In this document: positions 1-9,030 of the stretch, piece after piece | Numbering within the stretch: the stretch's first letter is position 1 | Layout of the letters: every line of letters begins with the position of its first letter | Assembly: GCA_964432985.1 (NCBI GenBank) | Contig: CAYSPT010000021.1 | Span: 15,106-79,105 of the forward strand | Direction: 5' to 3' | DNA length: 64,000 nt | From: CAYSPT01 sp964432985 | Lineage (GTDB): Bacteria; Muiribacteriota; CAYSPT01 | Translations under genes and position numbers: made by a program | The notes under the pieces: model-generated | Seen by the model: only the letters and a program-made list of their open reading frames with translations | The model's database searches: none | Told to the model about the DNA's origin: nothing

Positions 1-1253
1 GACGCTATAAAAATAATGATGTAGCTCAGTGATTTGGCCACCGCCGCCCCTTCCATCCCCCAGCGGGGAATGAAGAGGATATTGCATACGAGATTGACGA
101 TAGCCGCTCCGATAATGATTTTCGAGATATCCACCGTTTTGCCGAGCCCCGAAAGTATCGAGTGGTTGATTTGTCCGATAATGAAGAACATAACGCCGAT
201 GAGGAGTATTCTTAACGTCGTTTGCCCCGCGGCGTACGCTTCCCCGAAAAGGCGGATGAGAAACAGGTCGGAAAAAACAAAGACAGAGAGTATCAGGGGA
301 ATGATTATCACGAAAGAATAGCGCAGCAGCAGTTGCAGCCCTTCAGACAGTTTTTTATCATCGTTTTTGGCTTTGAGCTCCGCCACCAACGGCATGGCCA
401 CGGTAGTGGCGGCCAGCCCGAGATGGATGAACAGCATCGCCGATGGCAGGGCGACGTTGTAAATACCTACCTCGTCGATAGCCCGCAATTTGGTCAGGAT
501 CATGGTGTCGATCAAGCCGATGAGCTTGACGGCGATTCCGCCGATAACCAGCGGCAGGCCAAACTTTAACATCTTTCGTGTAATTGCAGTGCAATGCTCA
601 AGCCTGTAGCGGGAAAAGGGAAACGTCTTCAGCACGAAAGGCAGCTGGTAAAAAAGAAATAAAACCAGGTGTCCTCCCGCGTACCCCAGGGCCGGAACCA
701 GGACAGGTTTGATACCACGATGGAAAAGGAAGATGATCAGCAGAAATACGGTTCCGTTTTTCAAAAAATCAGACAGTGCCACGAGGGAGAACTTCTGAAA
801 CCCGGCAAAGGTGGCACCGACTACGTTGGAGAGGGCAATCATGGCGATGTACAGGGTCAATATTTTGATTATGGTGATGGAATCCTGGTTATTGAAATAT
901 GTCTTCGACAGGAAACCGGACAGGCAAAACAGGATGGTGCTCAGTATACCCGCCCCGGCCAGAAAAATAGTTACTGTTGAAACGATGGATGTTTTGATGG
1001 CATTCCCATCTTTTTTAATCTTGAATTCGGGGATATGTTTGGCTAGCGCCACTCCCATCCCGAGGTGGGTAAATGCCAGGAAGAACAACACGAAGTTGAA
1101 AACAGCGAAAAAGAGGCCGTATTCCGCAGTAGTGAGGTTCCGGGCCAGTATCATCCGGACCAGGTATCCGAAGACGTTGGACAGGGCATTCATTACGAAA
1201 ATGATGCTGATTCCCTGTGCCGCCCGCTTCGTGTAAGAAATCTGTTCAGTCAT
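1..1253 (-). CDS. Polysaccharide flippase (Wzx/MATE-like), 3' end outside the window
   Basis: An open frame runs without a stop from ATG at 1253 to the left edge, giving about 417 residues. It starts MTEQISYTKRAAQGISIIF and is almost wholly made of hydrophobic helices. The late stretch FIPRWGMEGAAVAKSLSY is the conserved motif of polysaccharide biosynthesis proteins of the MOP/MATE superfamily. These integral membrane proteins flip lipid-linked oligosaccharide units across the cytoplasmic membrane. Family members are usually about 480-500 residues, so perhaps 70 are missing. The neighbouring glycosyltransferases, sulfotransferases and dTDP-rhamnose genes support a role in exporting a surface glycan. 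The exact substrate cannot be told. Confidence 0.9.
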   Translation of the reverse strand, partial: MTEQISYTKRAAQGISIIFVMNALSNVFGYLVRMILARNLTTAEYGLFFAVFNFVLFFLAFTHLGMGVALAKHIPEFKIKKDGNAIKTSIVSTVTIFLAGAGILSTILFCLSGFLSKTYFNNQDSITIIKILTLYIAMIALSNVVGATFAGFQKFSLVALSDFLKNGTVFLLIIFLFHRGIKPVLVPALGYAGGHLVLFLFYQLPFVLKTFPFSRYRLEHCTAITRKMLKFGLPLVIGGIAVKLIGLIDTMILTKLRAIDEVGIYNVALPSAMLFIHLGLAATTVAMPLVAELKAKNDDKKLSEGLQLLLRYSFVIIIPLILSVFVFSDLFLIRLFGEAYAAGQTTLRILLIGVMFFIIGQINHSILSGLGKTVDISKIIIGAAIVNLVCNILFIPRWGMEGAAVAKSLSYIIIFIA

Positions 1254-1280
1254 GGAATTTGTCCTGTTGCGAAGATAAGT

Positions 1281-1850
1281 TCAGTTCCGTCCCGCCCGTT
1301 GCCGGTAGAGTTTTGCATCAACAACACCGGCCATGCGTGCTTCATCCAGCCTGCCGCCGAGAAAGACATTGACCTTTTCCGCCACGGCTTCAGGGGTGGT
1401 GACCGCTTCATGATGGTTCACGAAAAGGACTTCGAAGTTTTCTCGTGTGATCAGCCAGTTTTTCACCTTTTCCAGGTGCCGGTGGAACATACCGGCCATT
1501 TCATCGTCGCCGATTCCGCCATCATGCTTTACCTGCCGTTTCAGCATGGCATTTTGTGAGGACAGGATCTCGTTCATGTTCCGCTGCATAAAGATCACCT
1601 GGTACTCCCGGGTAGGCGGCAGGTCGAAAAGCAGCATGGATACCATCTTGACTACTTTGCTATGGCAGTCATCCAGCCAGGATGCATCGGTTTTTACCTT
1701 CTTGACCCGCTCGAACTCATAGTATCCACGGGGGTTGTCATCATCCGCCTTCCGGATTTTATCGGTCAGCGGCGGAAGCCCTCCGGCTTCGAGCATCTGC
1801 ATCATCAGAGAGGTCCCCGAACGGGGTAATCCTGATACAATGGTAATCAC
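1281..1850 (-). CDS. Sulfotransferase family protein (short form)
   Basis: This 189-residue protein starts at GTG 1850, with AAGGGG nine bases upstream. The N-terminal GLPRSGTSLMM (residues 7-17) is the PAPS 5'-phosphosulfate loop of the sulfotransferase fold, and VIFMQRNMNEILSSQ (about 84-98) resembles the 3'-phosphate site. The expected reaction is transfer of sulfate from PAPS to a hydroxyl, here probably on a sugar or lipid carrier. It is shorter than typical sulfotransferases (250-300 residues). Some short P-loop members of the superfamily have no proven sulfotransferase activity. It lies 27 bases downstream of the flippase start, on the same strand. Confidence 0.75.
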   Translation of the reverse strand: MITIVSGLPRSGTSLMMQMLEAGGLPPLTDKIRKADDDNPRGYYEFERVKKVKTDASWLDDCHSKVVKMVSMLLFDLPPTREYQVIFMQRNMNEILSSQNAMLKRQVKHDGGIGDDEMAGMFHRHLEKVKNWLITRENFEVLFVNHHEAVTTPEAVAEKVNVFLGGRLDEARMAGVVDAKLYRQRAGRN

Positions 1851-1950
1851 TGCAGTTCGCCCCTTTCACACTTTTGGGGAAGATGGCCCTGATTGTACCT
1901 GAGGCGACCGGTGGCCGCAACCAAAACCGTCAAGCCTGGATCTTCCGGTC

Positions 1951-2060
1951 AAGCCGGAAGATGACTCGTCAAGCCGGAAGATGACTCGTCAAGCCGGAAG
2001 ATGACTCGTCAAGCCGGAAGATGACTCGTCAAGTCGGAAGATGACTCGTCAAGCCGGGCC
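1951..2060. repeat. 20-bp tandem repeat, five copies plus a partial one
   Basis: The unit AAGCCGGAAGATGACTCGTC repeats head to tail at 1951, 1971, 1991, 2011 and 2031. The fifth copy has one change (AAGTCGG). A partial sixth copy (AAGCCGG) runs into the next gene. The fifth copy supplies the first two bases of the TGA stop (tca, 2049-2051) of the CapK-like gene. The gap 1861-2048 holds no other feature. Confidence 0.95.
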
Positions 2061-3356
2061 GGTTTTTGAGATCACGGCCCGCGATTTGCCCGATTTGTCC
2101 CGGGGAATCTCATCAACAACCTTCACGATGACCTGGACCTTTTCTCCCAGGCAGCCCCGTTTGATGACTTCTTTAATCTCTCCGGCCGCTGCTTCACTAT
2201 AGTCTTTGTTTACGACCACCAGCACCATGAAAGAACCCTTTGTCTCCTGGACGGTCCTGTACTGCTTTATTCCTCGAATATCTTCGATAAGATTGATGGC
2301 TCGTGGCGAGACCACCCGTCCGGAGGGCAGACTGATATAGTCGTCCGCCCGGCCCTCTATTCCGGCCATCAAGGGCCAGTTCCGGCCGCAGCTGCAACGC
2401 CGGCAGTCCGAAGTGGCGGCCCTTCCGACATCCCCGATGGCGTACCGGATGAGCGGCATTTCATAGTTGAAGAGGCAGGTTATGATGATATGTCCCGATT
2501 CACCCCCGGGGACCGGATTCCCCGCATCGTCCAGGAACTCCACCACGAAGCCGTCGGTAATGACATGCAAGCCGTTGTGCTGCTCGCATTCGAAAGCCAC
2601 CCTGGGAAACTCCGCGGACCCGTAAAGGCTGAATACATCGGCTCCGAATACCGAGCTGATAATCTCCCGGTTGCCCGGTGTCAGGGTTTCGCCGTGTACG
2701 AGCGCGACCCCGGGTTTTATCCGGTTTACTGTTTCATCCCCGGACTGGCTCTCCCGTATATGGAGAGCCAGTTGCCTCAAGTAGGACGGGTAGCCATAGA
2801 GGGCAAAGGGTTTAATTCTGCCCAGCTGTTGCACGGTTGTTTCCAGGGGCTCTTGAATAGAGACCTCCTTCATGACCAGGTTCAGCATCAGATTGAAGAG
2901 TCCGCCCGGAAACTTGCCTGGAACGATAACCTTCAGGTCAGCGAAACTTCGAAACGGCCCGATTCCATGTTCCGTGAAAGCATAATAAGAGAGGGCGTGA
3001 CTGTAATCGGCGCTCCGTTTACCCAGGCACACCTTGAGGGGGATACCGGTAGATCCCGAGGTGGCGGCCACGAAACAGTTCTCAGGTTTGACATCCCGGG
3101 CGGTTATGTCTTCGGGATAATGCTCCTGGACGTCCTTCCTGGTGATGACCGGTAGCCTTTGCAGGTGATCTTTTGTGGTGACGTCATCCGGTTTTACACC
3201 GTGGCTGTCAAAAAGCTTCCGGTAGAATGGCACGGTGCGGTAGGCGTGCTTGATGATAGCTGTCAGGCGGGTAGTCTGGATACCGCGCAGTGTTTCTGCA
3301 GGCAGATACTGGTGCCGTTTGAGCTCCCACCAGTACCGCAGCTTTCTGAATATCAT
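2049..3356 (-). CDS. CapK/PaaK-like adenylate-forming enzyme
   Basis: This 435-residue protein belongs to the phenylacetate-CoA ligase (PaaK) branch of the ANL adenylating superfamily, which includes the capsule protein CapK. AATSGSTGIPLKV (residues 97-109) is the ATP/AMP loop, and LYGSAEFPRVAFECEQ is the mid-domain adenine-contacting region. The C-terminal PRDKSGKSRAVI carries the lysine-bearing lid motif. The enzyme should activate a carboxylate as an acyl-adenylate; CapK-type proteins in polysaccharide loci have no settled substrate. ATG 3356 lies 14 bases after the stop of the upstream glycosyltransferase, so they are probably co-transcribed. Its 3' end runs into a tandem repeat. Confidence 0.85.
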   Translation of the reverse strand: MIFRKLRYWWELKRHQYLPAETLRGIQTTRLTAIIKHAYRTVPFYRKLFDSHGVKPDDVTTKDHLQRLPVITRKDVQEHYPEDITARDVKPENCFVAATSGSTGIPLKVCLGKRSADYSHALSYYAFTEHGIGPFRSFADLKVIVPGKFPGGLFNLMLNLVMKEVSIQEPLETTVQQLGRIKPFALYGYPSYLRQLALHIRESQSGDETVNRIKPGVALVHGETLTPGNREIISSVFGADVFSLYGSAEFPRVAFECEQHNGLHVITDGFVVEFLDDAGNPVPGGESGHIIITCLFNYEMPLIRYAIGDVGRAATSDCRRCSCGRNWPLMAGIEGRADDYISLPSGRVVSPRAINLIEDIRGIKQYRTVQETKGSFMVLVVVNKDYSEAAAGEIKEVIKRGCLGEKVQVIVKVVDEIPRDKSGKSRAVISKTGPA

Positions 3357-3370
3357 GGTGAAGACCTTCG

Positions 3371-4468
3371 TCAGTCACATCCGGTGTGTTCCGGGCGGCT
3401 TGCACAGTTCCCGTTCGTCCCGGGACAGGTGAACAGACCGGTCAGGAAACCGGTTGCATACGTTATATGCTGCAGAATCATAACGGGTAATGAAAGCAGT
3501 ACTGCCGCCGGATCATTCCGCCTGATCTCGGACAGGGTTGCGGCTATGAGTGCGGAAAGGTAGATGGCGGCCAGAGATTTCCACAATCTCCTCGGCCGGG
3601 GATGTACCAGAGAAAGCAGGGTGAGTACCGCCGCACTCGAAAAACAAAGTGTGGCCAGCACACCGTACCAGTACCGTTTCAAACCGGCGAATCCGTGCCG
3701 TCTGACGGTTTCACAGGCAGCCTTCCCATAGGCGAACATCCTGACAGTATATGCTGTCAGGGTGTCACTTCTCTTGTGTATTACCCGGGCTTCGGGTATC
3801 TGCACAAATCTCCAGCCCAACAGGGACAATCTCAAGTTGAATTCCCCGTCTTGCCCCTTTATAAAAGCTTCATTTTGTCTACCGGTATCCCAGCATTCTT
3901 TGCGGTACAGGGCATTGCAGTTGGGTACCGAATTGACAAACCGCTCCCTGGTCTGGATGGTGGTCTGGCCGCTGACACCTCCTCCACCCATGAAGCATGA
4001 TTCAGCGCAGGCGATGGCACGGGCCACCAGCCTGGTTTCGTTGGCCAGGTTTACACCGCCCACGCACCCGACGTTTTCCGGCTGCTTTAGCATACTGGTT
4101 ACCAGCTGTTGAAGCCACCTGCTGTCGGCCTGGCAATCTGCGTCAATGAAGGCAAAGAAATCGGTGCTGTCGAACGATCTGGACACGGCCAGGTTGCGGT
4201 GCGATCCTGCCCCCCTGATGGAATTGTGAAGTACGTGTACCTTCGGATGATCTGAAAATGCACAGACGTCTTCTTCTACCTGCCGGGTGCAGCCGGGATC
4301 CAGGATCAGGTAGACCTGGAAGCGGGGATAGGTCTGTTGTATAACTGATTGTATACTGCTTTTCAACTGTTCCGGGTTTTCCCGGTAGACCGGCATGATG
4401 ATGGATACCGCCGGATTATCGGTGTCAACGCGAGTATTATCCGGCTTGTGCTTATCTGTAGTTTTCAT
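3371..4468 (-). CDS. Glycosyltransferase family 2, membrane-anchored
   Basis: This 365-residue protein has a GT-A domain beginning VSIIMPVYREN (residues 21-31), with the metal/nucleotide-binding acidic motif in FIDADC (108-113). A substrate region containing KGQDGEFNLRLSLLGW follows. Residues about 267-350 are hydrophobic and should form membrane helices that hold the enzyme at the cytoplasmic face. It probably transfers a sugar from a nucleotide donor to a lipid-linked glycan; donor and acceptor are not predictable. The closely spaced CapK-like gene downstream suggests an operon. Confidence 0.9.
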   Translation of the reverse strand: MKTTDKHKPDNTRVDTDNPAVSIIMPVYRENPEQLKSSIQSVIQQTYPRFQVYLILDPGCTRQVEEDVCAFSDHPKVHVLHNSIRGAGSHRNLAVSRSFDSTDFFAFIDADCQADSRWLQQLVTSMLKQPENVGCVGGVNLANETRLVARAIACAESCFMGGGGVSGQTTIQTRERFVNSVPNCNALYRKECWDTGRQNEAFIKGQDGEFNLRLSLLGWRFVQIPEARVIHKRSDTLTAYTVRMFAYGKAACETVRRHGFAGLKRYWYGVLATLCFSSAAVLTLLSLVHPRPRRLWKSLAAIYLSALIAATLSEIRRNDPAAVLLSLPVMILQHITYATGFLTGLFTCPGTNGNCASRPEHTGCD

Positions 4469-4670
4469 AGGCTATTTTCAAGTCAGACCTTCCAAAGTCT
4501 GAAAGTATTGTACCTGTGCAGGAGAGTAATATTCAATACTCCGGAGGCTGATTACTTGACGAAACATCGTTCAGCAGGTCCGGGAGTGTCTTTCATGAAT
4601 AGCATTCTTGACCATTCGAATGATCCGGGCAGAGATCTATTAATTTCTGCACCACGGGAGCCATATCTGC

Positions 4671-5690
4671 TCAGCGGGCGATCCGCTCAGCTTTTGTCAG
4701 CTTCCTGTACAATTCGGTGGTGTGCCAGTTGTACGCCGTCCGGATTATGGTTTCGAGATCACTGTACCGGGGCTTCCAGGAGAAATTCTTCATGATCCTG
4801 GAAGGTGAGCCGACTACTACTGTGGCATCTCCCGGCCGCCGGGGAGCGGTCTGTACCGGAATACCGAGGCCGGTCACATTCCTGACCATATCAATGATTT
4901 CCCGGTTTGAAAATCCCTTCCCGGTACCGGCGTTGTACACTGTGCTGATGGAATTATCCCGGAGCTTCTCGATGGCTAGAGCATGGACATCCGCCAGGTC
5001 GAGAACGTGTATGTAATCTCGTACGCACGTTCCGTCCGGAGTGTCGTAGTCGGTACCGAACAGCCTGAAAGTATCGTCGTGTCCCAGGGCGGCCAGTATA
5101 ATCCGCGGGATGATATGGCTTTCCGGTTGGTGGGCTTCTCCCCTGGAGGCATCGAGAGATGCTCCGGAGGCGTTGAAATATCGTATGGATATGGATTTTA
5201 TCCCATGGCAGGCGTCGTACCATTGCAGACAGTTTTCGACCATCAGTTTCGTTTCTCCGTATGGATTAGAGGGCCCCTTCGGACTGTCTTCACTGAAAAG
5301 AGTGCTGCCGGTTGGTCTATAAATCCCGGCGCTTGATGAAAAAACAATCTTACGTATCTCATTTTTTTGCATACTGTTCAGAAGAGACAGGGTAGCGGTT
5401 ACGTTATTGTGAAAATATTTACCGGGTTCTTGCATCGATTCAGCCATATCGATGTATCCGGCGAAATGCACCACCGTATCCACGGGATAGCGGGTAAAAA
5501 CATTCTCCAGTGCGTTTACATCACTGGTATTACCTTCGATGAATACCGTTTCATCGGAAACGAACTCCCGGTATCCCGTACTCAAGTCGTCAAAGACGAT
5601 GATTCGGTAGTCCCGGTCCAAAAGAGTACGAACAGTGTGGCTTCCGATATAGCCGGCACCGCCGGTGACGAGGATGTACGAATCAGTCAT
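4671..5690 (-). CDS. galE: UDP-glucose 4-epimerase
   Basis: This 339-residue extended short-chain dehydrogenase has the NAD-binding GGAGYIGS loop at residues 10-17. The catalytic set is serine in VFSSSAGIY (near 119-120), Tyr144 and Lys148 in YGETK. The length is normal for GalE. It interconverts UDP-glucose and UDP-galactose, or the N-acetyl forms, supplying donors to the neighbouring transferases. AGGA lies about ten bases before ATG 5690. About 200 bases without a gene (4469-4670) separate it from the next gene on this strand; they hold weak inverted repeats but no clear terminator. Confidence 0.92.
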   Translation of the reverse strand: MTDSYILVTGGAGYIGSHTVRTLLDRDYRIIVFDDLSTGYREFVSDETVFIEGNTSDVNALENVFTRYPVDTVVHFAGYIDMAESMQEPGKYFHNNVTATLSLLNSMQKNEIRKIVFSSSAGIYRPTGSTLFSEDSPKGPSNPYGETKLMVENCLQWYDACHGIKSISIRYFNASGASLDASRGEAHQPESHIIPRIILAALGHDDTFRLFGTDYDTPDGTCVRDYIHVLDLADVHALAIEKLRDNSISTVYNAGTGKGFSNREIIDMVRNVTGLGIPVQTAPRRPGDATVVVGSPSRIMKNFSWKPRYSDLETIIRTAYNWHTTELYRKLTKAERIAR

Positions 5691-5740
5691 GCTTTAGTTG
5701 TCCTTTTACGGTGAAGAGATATTTGTCCCTGATACATTGA

Positions 5741-5830
5741 CTAGCCCGAACTAAAACTGCCCAGAACGCAGAGTATTCCCAGAACGATCCAGAGGGTTGA
5801 AAAGATCGCCCGCAGAATTAAATAAAACAT
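5741..5830 (-). CDS. Candidate 29-residue single-helix membrane peptide
   Basis: The reading frame from ATG 5830 to TAG 5741 encodes 29 residues: MFYLILRAIFSTLWIVL, then eight more hydrophobic or small residues, then SFSSG. Almost the whole peptide would form one membrane helix. AAGGAG sits 8 bases upstream of the ATG, an ideal ribosome site. It lies between the beta-CASP nuclease gene and galE on the same strand. I do not recognise it. Single-helix small proteins often modulate a membrane partner, but no partner can be named. Chance occurrence is possible for so short a frame; the ribosome site and coherent helix are the only support. Confidence 0.5.
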   Translation of the reverse strand: MFYLILRAIFSTLWIVLGILCVLGSFSSG

Positions 5831-5903
5831 CTTTACATCTCCTTGCTGCCCGCTAGTGCCCGCCGCCAGGGGGCATGTCTCAACATTTGACTTTTCTCAA
5901 CAG

Positions 5904-7493
5904 TTAGATTTCCAGCGTTTCCCCCTGTCGCGGTACCACGGCGTCGTAGCCTTCGTGCCGCAGGTGCTCGGCGAAGGACAGCGACTGATCCTCTTCACCG
6001 TGCACCACGGCGAACCGCTTGACGTCCAGGTTGGACTCCTCGATGAATTTGAGCAGTTCCTGCTTGTCTCCGTGGGCGCTGAAGCCGCTGATCTTGGTGA
6101 TACGGGCCTTGAGCGGGTATTCCTTGCCCAGTATCTTCATGATGGGAGGATCACCTTTCCGCCCGGACTGCTCATACTGAAGCCCCCGTTCTTCCAGGCG
6201 GCGTCCCAGGGTGTTTTGGGCCATGTAGCCGACGATCAGGACCGTGTTCAGGGGATTGTGAATCTTGTAGCGCAGGTGGTGCAGAATGCGCCCCGCCTCG
6301 CACATTCCCGAAGCGGATATGACGATGTGCGGTTTTTCTTCCCGGTTCAGGGCCATGGACTGCTCAACCGCCCCCACAAAGGTCAGCTCCTTGAAGGCGA
6401 AAGGATTTTCTCCCTGCTCCAGGAAAAGCCGGTGGGTTTCGCGGTCGTACACCTCCGGGTGCTCGCCGAATACCCGGGTCAGCTTGCTGGCCAGCGGGCT
6501 GTCCACGTAGACCGGTACCCGGGGGGTGTCTCCTTCGTTATAGATCCGGTGGATGGTGTACAGCAGCGCCTGGGTCCGCCCGTAGGCAAATGCGGGTATA
6601 ATCAGGCAGCCGCCTCGTTCTACGGTTTCGGTGATGACTTCTTTCAACTGGTTTTTCAGCCGCACTACCGGGTCGTGCTCCCGGTTGCCGTAAGTGCTCT
6701 CGATGATCATCAGGTCGAGCTTGCGGTGTTCCTCAGGGAAATCCATGGTGGGATCTTTCAGGATGGGCTTGCCGAAGCGGCCCAGGTCGCCGGTGTACAT
6801 GATGGTGTAGTTCCGGTCTCCTTCCCTGGCGGTGATGACGCAGACCGATGAGCCCAGGATGTGTCCTGCATCATAGAAGGTGCAGGTCATGTCCCGGCCG
6901 ATGGTGGCCGGCGTTCCATAGGGATAGCCGTCGAAAAAGGAAAGGGCACGCTCGGCGTCGGCGATAGTGTAAAGAGGATCTATCTGCTTGAGATTGTTTG
7001 CTTCGAGCAATTTCCCTATTGCCCCTATGTTGAGCTTGTGCCCCTCTCCCTTGAGCCGCTTGCGGATTTCCACAATGTCTTCATCGCGGAGCTTCAGACC
7101 GGCTTTCTTCCGGTTCCGGGCCGACTTCATCTGACGAAGGAAGTTGCGAGCGGTCTTGTAGTTCAGGTAATTGGCGTCCGATTCCTGGATGTGGGCCGAG
7201 TCCAGCAGCAGGTACTCGCCGGCGGCGGCAGTGACCCGGGTGCAGATGACCCGTCCATGAAAACCGCGGCTGGTCAGCATGGGCACCCGGCCGGAGTGAT
7301 CGATGTGAGCGTGAGACAGGACAATGTTGCCGATGATGGCCGGATCGAACGGAACGACCCGGTTTTTCTCTTCGCTTTCCTTGCGCCTTCCCTGGAACAT
7401 GCCGCAGTCGAGGATGATACGGTCAGTTTCAGTGGTGAGCAGATGCATGGAGCCGGTTACTTCCCGGGCAGCACCATAGCTGGTGAGAAACAT
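5904..7493 (-). CDS. Metallo-beta-lactamase/beta-CASP RNA-processing nuclease
   Basis: This 529-residue protein has the MBL signature HAHIDH at residues 61-66, preceded by ILDCGMFQG. Further MBL motifs are YTGDLGRFGKPIL and IIESTYGNREH. A beta-CASP insert contains PAFAYGRTQ, ASGMCEAGRILHHL and a late SGFSAHGDKQE. This order is that of the CPSF-73/RNase J-related family, in which two zinc ions drive RNA (or DNA) phosphodiester cleavage. The C-terminal RNA-specificity domain is complete. AAGGAAG lies six bases before ATG 7493, and the gene follows the aminotransferase by 24 bases. The neighbours give no hint of a special target. Confidence 0.92.
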   Translation of the reverse strand: MFLTSYGAAREVTGSMHLLTTETDRIILDCGMFQGRRKESEEKNRVVPFDPAIIGNIVLSHAHIDHSGRVPMLTSRGFHGRVICTRVTAAAGEYLLLDSAHIQESDANYLNYKTARNFLRQMKSARNRKKAGLKLRDEDIVEIRKRLKGEGHKLNIGAIGKLLEANNLKQIDPLYTIADAERALSFFDGYPYGTPATIGRDMTCTFYDAGHILGSSVCVITAREGDRNYTIMYTGDLGRFGKPILKDPTMDFPEEHRKLDLMIIESTYGNREHDPVVRLKNQLKEVITETVERGGCLIIPAFAYGRTQALLYTIHRIYNEGDTPRVPVYVDSPLASKLTRVFGEHPEVYDRETHRLFLEQGENPFAFKELTFVGAVEQSMALNREEKPHIVISASGMCEAGRILHHLRYKIHNPLNTVLIVGYMAQNTLGRRLEERGLQYEQSGRKGDPPIMKILGKEYPLKARITKISGFSAHGDKQELLKFIEESNLDVKRFAVVHGEEDQSLSFAEHLRHEGYDAVVPRQGETLEI

Positions 7494-7517
7494 GAAGACT
7501 TCCTTTCAGAAAAACGC

Positions 7518-8747
7518 CTATTTCACAAGCGGTTCTGCTGTTGGTTGGGCGAACGCGCGGCGGAAACGTTCTACAGCTTCCTCTATTACCGGCACCGGTG
7601 TCAGCGAGAACGAAATCCTGATATTGTCGGTGAAATCTTTCCCGAAGTAGGCGCCGGGGACGGTGACTATGCCGTGCTCCATGAGCTTGTCGGAGATGTA
7701 GTGCTCCCGCTTGTTTCCACTCAGATCATCGGGGATCAGGGCGGTGAAGTTGGGAAACATGTAGAATGCCCCTTCCGGCCGGTCGATGGTGATTCCGTCG
7801 ATGTCGGCGATCCCGTCGTAGAGGGCATCACGCCGCCGCTGGAACTCCGCCATCATGTGGGCTATGGCCTGCTCGCGCTTCTCAGCCTGCTCCAGGGCTA
7901 CTTTCCCGGCATACTGCACGAAGGTGGTGACCCCCGCGGTCTGGGTGTAATTGCCGATTTTCAGGAGCCGGGCGAGCTTCTTGTTGAGGGTAGCCACGTA
8001 CCCCAGCCGCCACCCGGTCATGGCGAATGTCTTGGAGAAGGTGAAACAGCTGATGATGTTCTGTTTCCCGAAGGACAGGGGGCTGGTGTATTTTTTACCG
8101 TCGTAGATGACGCGTTCGTACGCCTCGTCGGATATGAGGAACACGTCTTTTTTGCAGCACATGTCGATGATCCGGGCAACTTCGTCTTCGTGAAACACTT
8201 TGCCGGTGGGATTGTGCGGCGTGTTGAGATAGAAGAACTCCACCCGGTCCAGGACGGACTCCAGTACGTCGTAGTCGATACTGAAATCTTCGTGAAGGGG
8301 AATCTCTATGAAATCCACCCCGGCGAAGGGGACCAGGTTCTTGAGCACGCAGCTCCAGCAGGGGGAAAAACCGGCCCCCGTGGCGCCCTTGAACAATTTG
8401 AAGGCCAGGAGAAGCGCCTGTATGCCCCCGTAGGTGAGCACGATATTGTCAGCGGTCAACTCGGTCAGTCCGGTGGCTTCCGCCTGGTAAGCAGCAATGG
8501 CAGCCCTCACCGCCGGCTCCCCCCCGGACTTGGAATACCGGGTTTTTCCATCTTTCATAGCCGCATGGGCCGCTTCGATAATGTAGGAAGGAGTGGACAA
8601 ATCGATCTCGCCCCGCTGGAAATACACGAATCCCTTGCCGGTTCTTGCCCGGTACTCGGGCTCCTTTTCCATGGCATCCTCACCGACGGCAACAATGGGT
8701 GATGTCCCGATCCCTTCGAATTCCTCGTTGAACGTGTCTCGTAGCAT
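7518..8747 (-). CDS. PLP-dependent aminotransferase, class I/II (aspartate aminotransferase fold)
   Basis: This 409-residue fold-type I enzyme has NTPHNPTGKVF (residues 175-185), Asp207 in LISDEAYERVIYDG, and the PLP lysine Lys239 in FTFSKTFAMTGWRLGY. The C-terminal RISFSL carries the arginine that binds the substrate carboxylate. It should transfer an amino group between an amino acid and a 2-oxo acid in the cytoplasm; the amino acid is not predictable. AAAGGA is nine bases before ATG 8747. The following beta-CASP nuclease gene is only 24 bases away, so the two are probably co-transcribed. Confidence 0.92.
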   Translation of the reverse strand: MLRDTFNEEFEGIGTSPIVAVGEDAMEKEPEYRARTGKGFVYFQRGEIDLSTPSYIIEAAHAAMKDGKTRYSKSGGEPAVRAAIAAYQAEATGLTELTADNIVLTYGGIQALLLAFKLFKGATGAGFSPCWSCVLKNLVPFAGVDFIEIPLHEDFSIDYDVLESVLDRVEFFYLNTPHNPTGKVFHEDEVARIIDMCCKKDVFLISDEAYERVIYDGKKYTSPLSFGKQNIISCFTFSKTFAMTGWRLGYVATLNKKLARLLKIGNYTQTAGVTTFVQYAGKVALEQAEKREQAIAHMMAEFQRRRDALYDGIADIDGITIDRPEGAFYMFPNFTALIPDDLSGNKREHYISDKLMEHGIVTVPGAYFGKDFTDNIRISFSLTPVPVIEEAVERFRRAFAQPTAEPLVK

Positions 8748-8945
8748 GGCTGGTATCCTTTCCTGGTCGAACCATTTTCGTATTTTCGCCGATTCAAATT
8801 CGACCCTATCAAATATTATAACCTATTTACTCCGAATAATTCACGAACCGTTCTGCTGCTGCTTAAAAATGACCGCATCTGATTCAATATGGTTCCGGTG
8901 TTATTAATACCGTGTCAAATACCGGCTCGATAGTGTAAGATCAGG

Positions 8946-8974
8946 TTGACAATATCTCATGGGCAAAATACTAT
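8946..8974 (+). promoter_or_regulatory. Candidate sigma-70 promoter for the GT2 gene
   Basis: TTGACA (8946-8951), a 17-base spacer and TACTAT (8969-8974) lie about 55 bases before the start of the glycosyltransferase at 9031. The -35 box is perfect and the -10 box matches four of six positions. The rest of the 283-base gap 8748-9030 shows no other gene. Confidence 0.5.
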
Positions 8975-9030
8975 ATTGTCAGTAGCATATGGCGCCTCTG
9001 CCTGAAATCAATTACCAGCAGGAGGAAAAC

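Noticed and set aside
5856..6851. 331-residue plus-strand frame
   Set aside because: It lies wholly antisense to the beta-CASP nuclease, with no motifs or ribosome site.
6861..8702. 613-residue open frame on the plus strand
   Set aside because: It is antisense to two well-supported genes, the beta-CASP nuclease and the aminotransferase, spans their junction, and has no recognisable motif. GC-rich codon bias creates such shadows.
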